DNA from: Chrysophaeum taylorii
Lineage: Eukaryota > Sar > Pelagophyceae > Pelagomonadales > Pelagomonadaceae
NCBI GenBank assembly: GCA_029834535.1
Contig: JAQMWT010000634.1
Location: forward strand, 38,314-102,313
Reading direction: 5' to 3'
Length of the DNA stretch: 64,000 bases
This document shows, piece after piece, positions 37,781 through 48,940 of this stretch. The number at the start of each line of letters is the position of its first letter. The first letter of the stretch is position 1. The position numbers and the translations under genes were made by a program. The notes beneath the pieces were generated by a model that did no database searches, was not told where the DNA came from, and saw only the letters and a list, made by a program, of their open reading frames with translations.

Positions 37781-40669
37781 CAGCGTTGGGAATTCACTTC
37801 AGCAAGTGAACGTGAACCACTTCACCAGCCACGCAATATTGGTGAAGTGATTTGAAGTGAACACGTCACCCTACGTGGCCATCGTGAACCTTTGTGAAGC
37901 GAACGCCACTTTTTTTTTTTATGCCACCGCCGGTCCCTGCCGCGCCCCGTCAGTTCCGTGCCCCCCGCGCGCTATTGCCTCCTAGGTCTGGTGCTCTTAG
38001 ATTCATTCGCGTTTTGGGGCGAAGGAGGAGTTGCCGTGGATGGGGTTCAGTGTTTCTTACTTTAGGCGATGTGAACGACCGACCTCGGTATCTTCGTCTG
38101 GTTCTTCCTCATCAACCTCCATCTCCAAAGAATCTTCGGGGAATCATGGTGATCTCGGCGTTTTTGAAAAACTCGGTCTCGTGTCCGAGGTCCCTGTACT
38201 TAATCCGGGTCGCCGCAATTAAAATTCTTGTTCATGCGCAGTAGGGCAACTATGTCCGTCTCGTCCGCGCCGAGCAACGTGTTTCCCTCGGTCAGGACAT
38301 GATTTCCAATGCTCAGGCAGCGAGCGCTCAAAGTAGCTCTGCGCGCCATGTGTACCAACTGAACCCTTTTAGGCTCTCTCCATGTCCGGAAGGAACCCAT
38401 ACTGCACCTTGGTGAGCGGTCGATACAGCTTTCCAACGTCGAGCACAGCCAGGTCTGTGAAGCCGACTTCATCCTTCTTCTCAAGTTCAGGATAATGCTC
38501 TTTCCAGTTGAGCGATCTCGAGAGCCTGATCCATTGAGTGAAGACCTGTTCAAACTCCACATTGAAATCGGGCATCTGGTTCTCAGGCTTAGCAAAAGAA
38601 GGCACGTCGCCACTAATGTCGTCCCAAGCGTCGGGTGCGTCGAGTGCCGCCAAGAGATTGCGGGCAGGCGCAGGCTCGGAGGGCGGCGCAGGCTCGGAAG
38701 AAGTCTTTGCCTTTTCGTGGTGGAATGCAGTCCGTGCGTAAATCACATATTCTTGCTTGAGCAACTTCCTAGCCTGAGCTTTCTGATTGGACGACAGGTG
38801 CCTGCAGTTGATAGTCCGAAAGTCAAGAAGGAAGGTAATCAGCTCGCGATCGTTGAATTCGTAGTTGATGTGACGCACGTAGTTTTCATTATTCCCGCAA
38901 AACCGACGCTCACATTCGAGAATAGCCCGTTCAAGACAGATTTTGCCGGTCTCGCTGAGGTCGTCAACATCGACAGTCTTACGTGGCATGGATATCGCAG
39001 TTTTGTTCGGGAGATCAATGACTTCTAGCGTCCCAGCTCGCAGAGACTCGATCATGTTGTGCTTGATCAATGCGGCGCACGCCCCCAGGTATAAGTGTTC
39101 ATGTTGCACGAAAACAACGGCCTCGTCCGTTATAGCAAAAATCGCCTCGAATTCAGCCAATGCCGCCCATTGCTCATCACTGATTGTCCAGGGTAGCCCA
39201 ATGTTGGTAGCCGTGTACAGTTTAAGCACGCGGTGCATACGCAGCAAGGAACGAATAAGTTGGTATCGCGCCCGGAACCTCGTCTTATTGAGGTCGAGCT
39301 TGAGCTTCGGCGATTTCCCCGGCTGTAATGGCAAAAGCGCATGCAGATCCTTCAAACATGTGCCGTAAGAAAAGTACTTGGCTCCATCGTGGGCACTGTC
39401 AGCAGCTCGTGGCCAGCTGGGAATGGAGTGATCACCTGCTTGCCTCTGGATCGTGTCAAGTCGCCACATGCCGCTGCCGAGATATTATCATGCATGTCAC
39501 AAGCTTCGACCTCAACAAAAAATTCTTCGGCGACGCCAATTGCAGCCCGGTCTTGAACAATGGTTGTGGCCGCCAAATCGATGTCCATTCCCGCACGCTC
39601 CGCGACCACTGAACGGAGCAGAGAAGCCGTACCGGAATCGGTTCCGTCGTCAGCTGGAACGAGGCCCACGCACACCGTCTCAACGCCACTCCAATCGGGC
39701 CAGATGATGAAGGATAGGCCAATGGCCTGTCGCTTGAACTTATCCTTGAGTGTCCCGCCGTCATGCAGCACCTGGGCGAATGGATTGCCGAAAACCGCTT
39801 CATAACACTCCGTAACGACGTGCTTCAAGAATCGAACAACAAAGCAACGATATTCAGCGTCCACCCATTCAAAGAGCGCCGTTCGAGTCATGAACGGGCA
39901 CTTGCCTTTCCCGCCACCGCCGCGGTAATACTACGCCTCGATTAGGTTGCGATGATCTTCGTCGTCAAAGGTGCGCTTGGAAATCCGCTGCGACGTGTAC
40001 CCGTAGTGCCGAGCCGAGAACGCCATCAGGGAAGAGTGCTTTGCCTGGCTGGGCATGGCCATGAAGTATCTCGTAATATCCGATTTACCCTTCGAGGCTG
40101 CCACAACGCCCACGGCCGTCATAACGCCCTCCTTTTCTAGGTCTGTGTTCTGTTTCTTGGTGAGCTGTTGAAGTCCCAGCTCGTCCTCCTCCGGATGCGC
40201 AGCCTTGAAGTGGGCCCCAAGAGGGCTTGGTCGTCTGCCACGTGCCTTTCTTGAAGTCTCTCGTCACCTTCGGGCACTCCCAGCACCGGATACACACATG
40301 CGTCGCCTTCCGACTGACGCGGTCAGCATGATTTTCCTTCAGTCGACGCATGCAGTCCCACACCTTGGAAAAACCTGGATGTTCGTCCACTTTTGCCGGG
40401 TGTGTTCCACGTCACAACATCGACGTCGCAATCGGCTCGTTCTTGTGAACTTCCTCCTTCTGTTCCGCGTATTCCTCCTCATCATCAACATTATCCTCCA
40501 CCTCCAGGTAGCGCGGCTCGACTTCGCTCGTCAGACGGGGGTCCCGGTCAGGCCGTCAGCCAAAGTGAATGAACGTGAAGTGAACATTGGACTTCGGACG
40601 AAAATTTTCGGTGAAGTGAACCAAATTCAGTGAACCTAGTGAAGTGAGCCCAGTGAATTCCCAACGCTG
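37781..40669 (-). mobile_element. hAT-superfamily DNA transposon, 2.9 kb
   Basis: It has terminal inverted repeats CAGCGTTGGGAATTCACT (left) and its complement (right), with hAT-typical CAG...CTG ends. Flanks TTAATTAC and ATTATTAC match at 6 of 8 positions, consistent with an aged 8-bp duplication. Both ends carry many copies of a GTGAAGTGA / GTGAAC subterminal motif. It encodes a transposase on the minus strand in pieces (BED finger, catalytic part, C-terminal dimerisation part). Confidence 0.87.
38200..40390 (-). pseudogene. hAT transposase, broken or intron-split
   Basis: Pieces in transcription order. Bases 40390-40085 hold a BED-like zinc finger (HVCIRCWECPKV...KGTWQTT). Bases 39891-39352 hold the N-terminal catalytic part with FAQVLHDGGTLKDKF and ACDMHDNI. 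Bases 39469-38369 hold a helical insertion and core (RARYQLIRSLLRMHRVLKLY). About 38330-38200 hold the conserved C-terminus (SIGNHVLTEGNTLL...LLRMNKNFN), which is the hAT dimerisation signature. Each junction changes frame. Introns may explain some, but I found no clean splice pair at all junctions, so function is unproven. Confidence 0.75.
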
Positions 40670-43146
40670 ATTATTACCCTCTTCTTTTGCTCGTGTTTTT
40701 TCTTCCACGTTAAATTTTTATCTACGCGCCTGTCACTTTATGGTTTTCGTCAAGAGTCAAAATATCTTTAAGACAAATGTAAAAGAGCACCAGGGTCCTG
40801 GACCCTATAATTAGGACAAGAAGATGTTGAGTTGTGTAAAAACGAATTGACGGACCGATAAAGCGGATTGTTTGTCAATCAGAGGCGGAGCCCATAGAAA
40901 GCCGGAGCACCCAGCGGATCATGCGCAAATGAATGCAGAGGATAATCATCATTACGCAAGTAATAAAGTAATTATACTAGGCTCAAGGACGTTATTGCAA
41001 GCAGTTCTCAGGCTCAATGATACGATGGCAACTCGAAGGCACGAGATATTAGTTAGCCGTGATCTACCACGCAGAAAGGAAATAGTGGAAAATGGGAAAC
41101 AAGCAAATTGAAGAAAACGAAAAGAATAGAAGGAATAACTTATATTTCAAAAACGCATGAATTGCAAATAAGCCATTTAAGACCCCCGCTCAGTGAACTC
41201 TCAACACGAGCAAACGAACGAGGAGAAGGAGAATAATCTTATAAATCCAAACACGCATCGCACGAAAGCCCTAACAGACACACAACCGCCAAACTTGTGA
41301 GGCGCTCACAACGTTAGCTCTAAACTCGCTCCAAGAAGCAGACCCGCCAGATTCCCATCACGCTCTTCGACCTCATGTATGGACCTATTAGTAACCATAT
41401 GGCGCTAGTGAATGATCGCGGACGAATAAAAATTAATAGCATCGTCCTGGCTCAACGAGCCAAAATGGAGAAACATGGAAGGGGAAACAAAGGAGTGAGA
41501 CAGGCGCAGAGGCTAGCAAATTGAAATCGGAAGAATGCAGAGGGATGAGCACGTATAAAACGAAGGAAGGGAACCTAATTAGTATGCTAGATGTAATCCA
41601 CCGCGCTAAAGGCACGCTGTAAAATTCGAAGGGGAAAGGGAAGAAAACAAAAGAAGAGAAGAAGAGTAGCAGAACAATCTGACTCTCTGAGCCTGGGAGT
41701 TGCTAAACATAGAAACCAGCATCGCACGAAAGCCATTTCAGGCTCTCACGAAAATTACAATAGTATGTCTTGCACCCGACGGTTGCACCGTCGGTTCAAG
41801 TGCGAAAAATGTGATTCGAAATTGCCCCGCCTGACAATGTAGTTATCATTATTACGGCAGGCTCAAAAAGAGTCATGATATTGCTGCGCCTTGCAACGTA
41901 AGTTGGCGGACAATGTCGGCACCGGCGATGACGAGCCACTCTGCCCTATCGAACTTTTCAACTCGCTGTGAATGGCTCGTGAGTTTAGCTGATGACGCCG
42001 CTGCACGAGACCAAGCTCAACGTCCGAGTGGCTGTCGTGCTCCTGCGCAACCTCAATCTGAGCAAAGGACCTTGCAACGGATCGCTGTGTTTCGTTAAGC
42101 GCATTTTGAAAGTCGCCTGCTAAAAATGGGAGTGCGGTAGTGCGCGCAAGGGGTTTGGGAAGTTGCGAGTAGCTGGATAGGTCAAGGTACCCGTAGGTTT
42201 ATTTACTAGAGCTTGAGACTCCGGAGCTCGCGTTTTGGGTAGAGGACGCTGCCGCCCAAGATCGTACTCGACGTCGGAATGCCGGATATGCGTTCCTGCG
42301 GAACCTCGATTTTAGCAAAGGACGCTGCAATTGCACGCGAAATCGTGCGGCGGACCTACGACAACGTTCTTGAGCTCGCGACTTGGGCTTAGGACGAGTA
42401 TGGCCGGCGAGTCGAGAAAAAGCTCATGGTCTACAGAATCACGCTGGCCACTAACGAGAGCGAGCTCCCATTTGCAATCCGGCCGCGACAAAAATTCCGG
42501 CACGACCCGCCTCCGCATGACCACACTCCTGCGAGTTGCGCTGCAGTGCAAAGAGAGGGAGTGTTGGGCGAAGGATGCGCGGCCTTGGACGGCAAAACAC
42601 ATCCCGGCGTCTAAACGAAGAACGTCGTTTACAGATAGGTGGCATAAGGTCGCTATCCTCGTAGTAATTGCTGTGATGTCACCCTCCTCCGCACACAGTT
42701 GTAAATTCTCTGCATCAGCGACGCGCGTCCTCGTAGCAACAGCCGTGTCATCACCCTCCTCCGCCCGTGCTTAGGGCTATCCGCTCACGCCTAGGCTTGT
42801 GCTTTTGCATTGGCCAAGCAAGCGCGTCCTCGCGCTCCTCGCGAACGCGTCCAAATCGCCGGCTGCAGTCGGGCGTGCGAAATTCTCGCGTTACTTTTTC
42901 TCCGACGCACACTTTTGCTTCGGGTGCCGTTCTCTCTGTTATTCCTCTTTCCGGTTCTGCGAAGACTTCTCATTGTCTTCGCTCCGCGAGAATAACTTCT
43001 TGCTCCGCGAGTCCAAGTTGCTGATGAACTTGAAGAAAACCCGAATCATCATCCTTTGTTGAGTCAACGGAATAAAGTATTATGAACAGTTACGATAGTC
43101 GCTTTCTAGAAAAATACACCAAGGTTGGTTGAAAGGTGCCTGCCCC
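40670..43146. other. AT-richer intergenic region, no gene recognised
   Basis: About 2.5 kb of lower GC content than flanking genes. No frame carries a family motif. It contains a perfect-stem hairpin near 41776-41798 and diverged duplications (41990-42080 versus 42240-42330; 42645-42695 versus 42720-42770). Possibly old transposon debris. Confidence 0.45.
41765..41805 (+). other. Strong hairpin
   Basis: CCGACGG-TTGCA-CCGTCGG forms a 7-bp perfect stem, extended by CTTG...CAAG after small internal loops. There is no T-tract for a terminator. Its function is unknown. Confidence 0.4.
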
Positions 43147-44166
43147 ATGGAGGAGTTGTATGTGTGGCGCGGGATCGCGTGCTTGGTGTTGGCGGACGCG
43201 GTGCGCAGGTTCACCAAGTTTTGTTTTGAGCACTCGAACCCCAAGCAAGAGAGCATGAGGTTCGCCGCGTTGGCTGACCAGGAGGGGAATGGTGGGCGCG
43301 CCGAGGAGACACACCGTGTTCTAGGCGATCCCAAGTGGACGGCCTCGTTCTTCGTCAACAAGCAAAACCTCCGTATCTTCCGCCGACGATGGGCCCCTCA
43401 GGACAAGGCAATCGCGAGCGTCGTGTTGGTTCACGGCTACACGGAGCACAGCGGCCGGTACGAGGGAGTCGCCGAATCGCTACGGGCGCGCGGATTTCTC
43501 GTCGTTGCTCTCGACCACCAGGGGCACGGCCGTAGCGAAGGCACGAGGGCCTACGTCGAGCGCTTCGACCACTACGTCGATGATGTCGTGACGCTCGCGC
43601 GCGAGTGCCCCAAGCCGCTGTTCGTTGTGGGCCACTCGATGGGTGGGCTCATCGCGCTGTTAGCCGCCTATCGCCTCCGCAAAGAGCTCGCGGGCGTCGT
43701 CTCGCTTGCCCCCCCTGTGATTCCATTGCCGCCACCATCGCTCCCGTTAGTCACCATATCGAAGTTCATGAGTCGGGTGCTTCCCAAGGCCCGCCTTCCG
43801 GCGACACTACCTTCCGATTCTGTCACCGGCGATGCCCAGAATGTCCACGCTCTTTTGAATGACCCCCTCGTATACCAAGGACCCTACAAAGCCCGCTGGG
43901 CCGACGAGATCTTTTGCGCAATGGCCAGCGCCAAGTGTCAACTCCGCACGTCCTTTCCCGTCCCGCTCTGCCTCCACCACGGCACGAGAGACACCGCCGT
44001 CCCCGTGGAGTCCTCCAAGACCTGGTACGCCGACCTCGCGGACGACTGTGTCGATCGCTCTTTCCATCTCCACGACGGCCTCTTTCACGAGCTTCTATTC
44101 GAGCCCAACGGCCGCGGTGATGCGATTTTTAACGCCATTCTCGATTGGCTCAAGCGCCGCGTCTAA
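43147..44166 (+). CDS. Monoacylglycerol lipase-like alpha/beta hydrolase
   Basis: A 339-residue protein starting at the ATG of MEELYVWRG; the frame upstream has only non-ATG starts. The lipase core has VLVHGYTEHSGRY (oxyanion region), ALDHQGHGRSEG, the nucleophile elbow GHSMGG (Ser about 164), the acid in HHGTRDTAVP and the catalytic His in GLFHELL. HGxxEHSGRY plus DHxGHGRSEG is characteristic of monoglyceride and lysophospholipase-type serine hydrolases. The N-terminal 60 residues include a possible hydrophobic stretch (IACLVLADAV), so membrane association is possible. The stop is followed directly by AATAAA, a plausible polyadenylation signal. Confidence 0.87.
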   Translation: MEELYVWRGIACLVLADAVRRFTKFCFEHSNPKQESMRFAALADQEGNGGRAEETHRVLGDPKWTASFFVNKQNLRIFRRRWAPQDKAIASVVLVHGYTEHSGRYEGVAESLRARGFLVVALDHQGHGRSEGTRAYVERFDHYVDDVVTLARECPKPLFVVGHSMGGLIALLAAYRLRKELAGVVSLAPPVIPLPPPSLPLVTISKFMSRVLPKARLPATLPSDSVTGDAQNVHALLNDPLVYQGPYKARWADEIFCAMASAKCQLRTSFPVPLCLHHGTRDTAVPVESSKTWYADLADDCVDRSFHLHDGLFHELLFEPNGRGDAIFNAILDWLKRRV

Positions 44167-44759
44167 TAAAAGTGGGCGCGTGCGCGCGTTCACGGGAGAC
44201 GCCTTTTTTTTTCGCGACTGTCGCTAGCCGTTGATCATGATAGATCAATGATCGACGATGAACAACACGACGCAAATGGCGACTTCACATTTCAACTTCA
44301 CATGAAGAAAGCATGAAGTCGTGCGCGCGGTCGCCGCCTCTGATTTGGTGTCGAGGGGGCAGCAGCAAAGGCGTGTAGTATTCTCGGTTGCCAGTTTGCG
44401 CACGCGTGACTATACATGCCGGCGCTCGTTCGATTCGCGTCAATAACATCGGAGAGCCTGCGGCTTCATGTACCACGTCGTCGATTGCTCGGGATATGAG
44501 GAATACAGTGTTCAATCTCGTTCGCCTGGAGGAGTTCGATGCTGAAGACGAGATCAAGACCTTCTGACGGGCGCGGTGCATTGTTGCCGGCACCAATGGG
44601 TGAATTGCCGGCACCAAATAAAAGGTGGAGAAGAGCAAACCAACGCGACCACGAGGTAGAAGTCAAGTAGGAAAGTAGGGTTAAGGAGGAAAACGGGTCT
44701 CTATAACTCTTAGCGCGAGATACCGCCCGCCCTTCTTCATTCCCGAGGCGGCAGGCGGA
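44167..44759. other. Convergent intergenic region
   Basis: 3' flanks of two convergent genes. It contains a palindromic stretch around 44235-44260 (TGATCATGATAGATCAATGATC). No gene is supported; minus-strand frames at 44285-44666 lack motifs. Confidence 0.5.
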
Positions 44760-46477
44760 CTATCGGTCGAGGGATTGGTCCAACCAGATTTCGCCAAGAT
44801 AACCACAGTCGGCGACGAGGTTTGTCGCCTTGAGGAAACAGTCGAAGACGATGTCGTACTGGTCGAAGCCTCGGGTGTCGGCGAGCGGGAAGTTTACGAG
44901 TTTGGCCGTGGCGTTACGCGTATCCAAGACAGCGATGGCGTACTGGCCGCAGTCCGACATACCCTGGCCGGCGACCACGAAGCCCGTACGCTCGACAACG
45001 ACCTCGTTGCAATGCGTGTGACCTAGGGAGAGACGGATCGGCGCGCGCACAATTCTACGCTCTCACCCTCGACAAACTTAAGGCGGTCGATCGCCGCCAG
45101 CCGCTCGCAGTCTGCACCGAGTTCGCCGGCCGCGGCGCGATCGTACATCGACGGCGCGCTCATGCCGTACTGCGCGCCGTCATCGTTTGCCGACCAGTGC
45201 GCGGCGAGCACGACGAGCTGCGCGAGGCCGGCGTCGTAGGTGTCCCGCGCCCACGCGCACGCGTCGCGCATGTAAGGTCGCGTCGTCGCAAAGTCGTAGG
45301 CCGACGAGAAGCCGACGTACGCGACGTTCCCCATAAGATGCCACCACACAAAGTTCGAAATGTCGGCCTTGGCGGCCTTGACGGCGAGCGTCGCGTTGTC
45401 GTGCGTCGCGAACGTGCGGTCGGGATCCACGGAGAAATTGAACACGTCGCCTCTGAGCGCCGCGACGGCGTCCTGCGCGTAGAACTGCATGAACCCGTTC
45501 CCGTACTGGTCGTTGATCGTTGCGACTTTTGGAGAACCATCGACAAAGTAATCATGGTTGCCCGCGGTGGTCATCAAGATTCGCGACAAGGTCTCGTCCG
45601 AAAGTCGGTCGAAGAATTCGCGAGAGAGCTCGCCGGTGAGGTCGTAGAGGTTGTCGCCCCAGATTGCCCAGTAGTCTACGCGCGACGCCATCGCGTTCAA
45701 TAGTGCGGGCGTGCGCTCGTAGGTGCGAAAGAGCGCGCCCAACGCACACAAGACGAACTCGCTCGAGACGCACGGGTCAGCGATCCAGACGCCAACGCTC
45801 CCTTCGCCCATCGACGGGAGCCAGACGTCGACGCCGGCGACGCGCGTCGCGCGGCCGGGCACGACCTCGTAGACCTGGCTCGCGAGCTGAAACTCCTGCC
45901 ATCGATACTTAAACAACGCGTTGTACTCATAGCCGGCCAGAGCCGGTCCTTGATACACGCGAGAGACGCGCACGTACGGGTACCCTCGAGAGGCATGCGC
46001 GTGGCTCACCCGCACCGACGACCACGACCCGTCGTCTCGGTCGTTCGGGTCAGAGCACGCCGCGACGCGCTGACAGACGGCGCGAGGAGCGTATGCCGTG
46101 CCCTCGCTCAGATCTAGCGCGGCCCACACCTCGCTTCCGATGTCCTCGCGCCTCTCGAATTCCAGCACGGAGCCCGGGAGACCAGCGCGATGGATCTCCA
46201 GCAGCCGCCGCATCAAGTCCTTGGCGAATTCCCCGGCCGCAGCCTCCTTCTCGGATGGCCATCGCCACCCCTCCTTGCTCGTGAATCCCAACTTGGTGAG
46301 AGCGGACGAGCGACATGCCTCGCACCCTGCGCTGCTCCTCGTCTCTTCTGCCAACGACGATACACTTGGGGACAATACAGTTGGATCTTCGTGTCTTGAG
46401 ATGATGACACCAACGAAGCACAGCAAGGCGGCCACAAACCGCCAGCGCCACCGCGTTGGGAGAGACCACTCCATCAT
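44760..46477 (-). CDS. Secreted or membrane-anchored metallophosphoesterase, two exons
   Basis: Exon 1 is 46477-45067, a 44-nt GT-AG intron follows (45066-45023), and exon 2 is 45022-44760; 557 residues. The splice joins KFVEG to HTHCN, recreating the final GHTH metal-binding motif, which is strong internal support. Other calcineurin-like motifs: WGDNLYD (about 273), GNHDYF (about 305) and AHW (about 425). The first metal-ligand DxH motif is not obvious; its usual place precedes GDNLYD (VGVWIADPC). An N-terminal hydrophobic segment (about 12-26) indicates a signal peptide or type II anchor. The organisation resembles acid-phosphatase or sphingomyelinase-like families of protists. The substrate is unknown. 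Confidence 0.82.
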
Positions 46478-46788
46478 CTTACTAACTAACTAGAGGCCAG
46501 CCCAATGCATGGAGCGTAGGCTAATCCCGGCGTCATTGGGCTCCATCATAACTCCTCAATTTTCCAAGGATGTACGCTACTGAGGGTAAAGATAGATTGT
46601 TGTCGTCGTTGTCCGCAGGGGCTTCATTCCTTCATTCGACCGAGACGGAATGAGACATAGAGCTTCGTGTTCCCGCAATCATAATAAATGGCGGGAGGTT
46701 TACGTCCCGCGTGATCAGATTCTTGTCACAGACGCTGGAGGGGAGAGCGCATCCTCTTCATCCTGAATATTGGCGTCGAGCATATCAA
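46478..46788. other. Intergenic, nothing recognised
   Basis: This is the upstream flank of the phosphoesterase gene and probably holds its promoter; no motif is identified. Confidence 0.4.
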
Positions 46789-47146
46789 TAACTAACTAAC
46801 TAACTAACTTCAGACATCTCCCAAGCATGGGAGCCAGGCTGGACCAACAGAAGCCGGTCCAGAATCACGGGGTCTGTAGACTAAGACGAGAGGCGCCGAA
46901 ACGTGAGTCGTCGGAGAGTGATCATCAGGCTTGTCGCCATGCGCGACGCGGAGACCGCGATGAGACTGACAACCAACTCGTTGAAAACGCTCCGTCTGCG
47001 CCCACCCGCCCCCCCCTGCGAACGTTCCGGCTACCAACCGGCCCGCCCGGGAGTCGAACAGATACCAACCTGCGCCGGCAGGGCATCCGCCCTCGCAAGG
47101 CTCAGGATTCAGGAGGTACCACCGTCCTCCATCGCAACCATGCGGT
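46789..47146 (-). mobile_element. SINE-like element, copy E
   Basis: The reversed (AGTT)n tail is at 46789-46810, then CAGACATCTCCCAAGCATGGG and, at the far end, the head complement ACCGTCCTCCATCGCAACC. It is full length but diverged from copies A, B and F and closer to copy D. No clear target duplication was found. Confidence 0.82.
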
Positions 47147-47805
47147 CGGCGATCTATATAGGGACGACTTAGAAGTGGATTGAATGTGTCAATTCGTGCC
47201 TCGCGTGATCTGGTTTCGGAAATCGGACGGGAGAGAAAGAGCACCCTTTTTTACCCAGTGTCGACGTCGGCCTTATAGTTTTCGAGGGAGAGGGGGGGGG
47301 GGGTGCGTGCGTACCTGCGTTTGCGTAAAAAGAATAAAGGCCTCATTCACCACGCCCTAAACCGATGTCCGGGTTCTGTCTGCCTCATTCGCACCGCGGC
47401 GTAACCAAGAGGTAAATAGTGCGGACCTCGACAGTAAACCGGTGCGGCCACCCCCATTACCACACTCTATTGTCGGCTTTCGAATACCTTCTATCTTGCT
47501 GCTGCGAGTGCTCCTGTTCTACACTGGGCGGTTTCGCCCGCGCTACCTCATCCTACTACCTCGGTGGCTGCCGCTGACGGCTATTTACTGCGGAGGAAGA
47601 GAAGTTCGCATTCAAGAAGGGGAGTTGGTGGTTGCCAGGGGTCGCTATCTAGTGCAGAGTAGGCCGCGAGGCAGTGGTATAAAGTTACTGAAGAACCATC
47701 CCGTCTAACCGCGTGAGTCTGGCACAGGTTTAGTTCAGGGAACAGGTTAGTTCCCCTAGCCTCCGCACACGACAGACGACACATAGGACTACACCTAGTT
47801 TAACA
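47147..47805. other. Intergenic, nothing recognised
   Basis: It contains a G-run (about 47294-47305). Short frames at 47442-47708 (plus) and 47581-47784 (minus) have no motif. Confidence 0.45.
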
Positions 47806-48377
47806 TGTTATCCTACGTACCTACGGGACGCGCTAATCCATGATGATGAGCGTGAGCACAAATCAGAGGACTACAGTGTTAGGGTCCGAGGATGGATGAC
47901 GTCATTCACAGTATCCCCTAACACTCCCCCCAAACCTCCGCCTAAATCTAACAATATATGCCGCGTTTGGCTAAATTGACGTTCAGCCTACAATGCTGTA
48001 AAATCCCAAATGTAGGTTTCTCGGACAATTATTAGGGTCGGATAAGAAGACGAGACTAGCCCGCGCCGCAACGACGGGTCCTACAACGCGTGGGCTTTTT
48101 CCTTTTTTTGCGTGAGGGGACGAAAGGATGCCGACTTCACTATGGGGACTAGTTCCATCGCGACGATCTCGCGGCGTGGCGGCACATACTGCTTGAGTAC
48201 AAATGAACATAGCTCAGCGATCCGTTGAGTATGTCTTAGTACAAACTGAAACATAGTTAACGGCTCGTACGAACTTTCTTATCCGACCCTGACAGTGTAT
48301 GGGGAAGAAGAAGGGTAAGGGAGAGACCGCCGTCTCAACGGACGGGTTAGGGGTAAGGGACTGCAGATTTCTCCGCA
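47806..48377 (-). repeat. Remnant LTR of the copia-M family, with insertion
   Basis: On the minus strand it follows the copia-M LTR: TGCGGAGAAATCTGCAG at 48377, the GTCCGTTGAG and CTTACCCTTCTTCTTCC segments (48298-48350), and TAGTCCTCTGATTTGTGC (47844-47872). The purine tract CTTGAGGGGG precedes it, so it is a 3' LTR with a little interior. It is interrupted by 47880-48290, flanked by ACAGTGT on both sides. Confidence 0.75.
48034..48290 (-). mobile_element. 257-bp inverted-repeat element, copy 2
   Basis: Near-identical to copy 1 in reverse orientation. Next to it, 47882-48033 holds another stretch starting TAGGGTCCGAGGATGG; the duplicated ACAGTGT lies outside both parts, so the inserted unit here seems to be the longer 47882-48290 segment. 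Confidence 0.85.
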
Positions 48378-48563
48378 CCCCCTCAAGAAATCAAGATGAC
48401 CAATAAATAGGAAGAGAAAGTGGAAATCCTGGTTGCTTAAGAGAGAGTGGCAGTACGATCTTAGAGCTTGGGTTGAGTCAAGGAAGTCACACTACTTTGA
48501 ATGCTCTTGACAAGCGAACTTGGTGCTTTGAATGGAGAGAATATTGAAGGCTCGGGTGCGAGC

Positions 48564-48900
48564 TGTGGCGTATGGAGAATTTTAGGGGCTACCTGGCGTG
48601 CCTTCGAATCCTGGCTCGCCGATCGCGTCCGTGCCCTTGGTGGGATCACTGGACGAGGATGGCCGTTCTCCCGCCACGCGACCACAAACAACTTCCGTGC
48701 CTGGTCCTCTCAACTTGAGGATCGGCTGTTGCTTTATGATCAAGGATAATCGAAAATCAGAAATCAGGGTGACATGCGTCACGGAAAAGGAAGATGATGT
48801 CATAGAAAACTCTGACATCATCGGAACGGAGTAGGGTGCCCCTGATAAGGGGGGGCCCTAGAAGAGGGGTAAGCCTTAGGAGGCGGGAGTTGCCGCCACA
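48564..48900 (-). repeat. 3' LTR of gypsy-M (337 bp)
   Basis: It is bounded by TGTGGCGTA on the left and TTGCCGCCACA on the right of the plus strand. It holds the uninterrupted GGAACGGAGTAGGGTGCCCC, which is the empty target of inverted-repeat copy 3. The interior side has ACCAGGGGAG as a short purine tract on the minus strand. Confidence 0.87.
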
Positions 48901-48940
48901 GGACTCCCCTGGTAAGAATTCGAGCTGCCCCAGCGAGGTG

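Noticed and set aside
41765-41805. Possible tRNA at the hairpin with GGTTCAAG
   Set aside because: It resembles a T-arm only; no acceptor, D or anticodon arms can be drawn.
42312-42774. Overlapping 96- and 147-codon frames
   Set aside because: Frames on both strands, no motif, composition of intergenic DNA.
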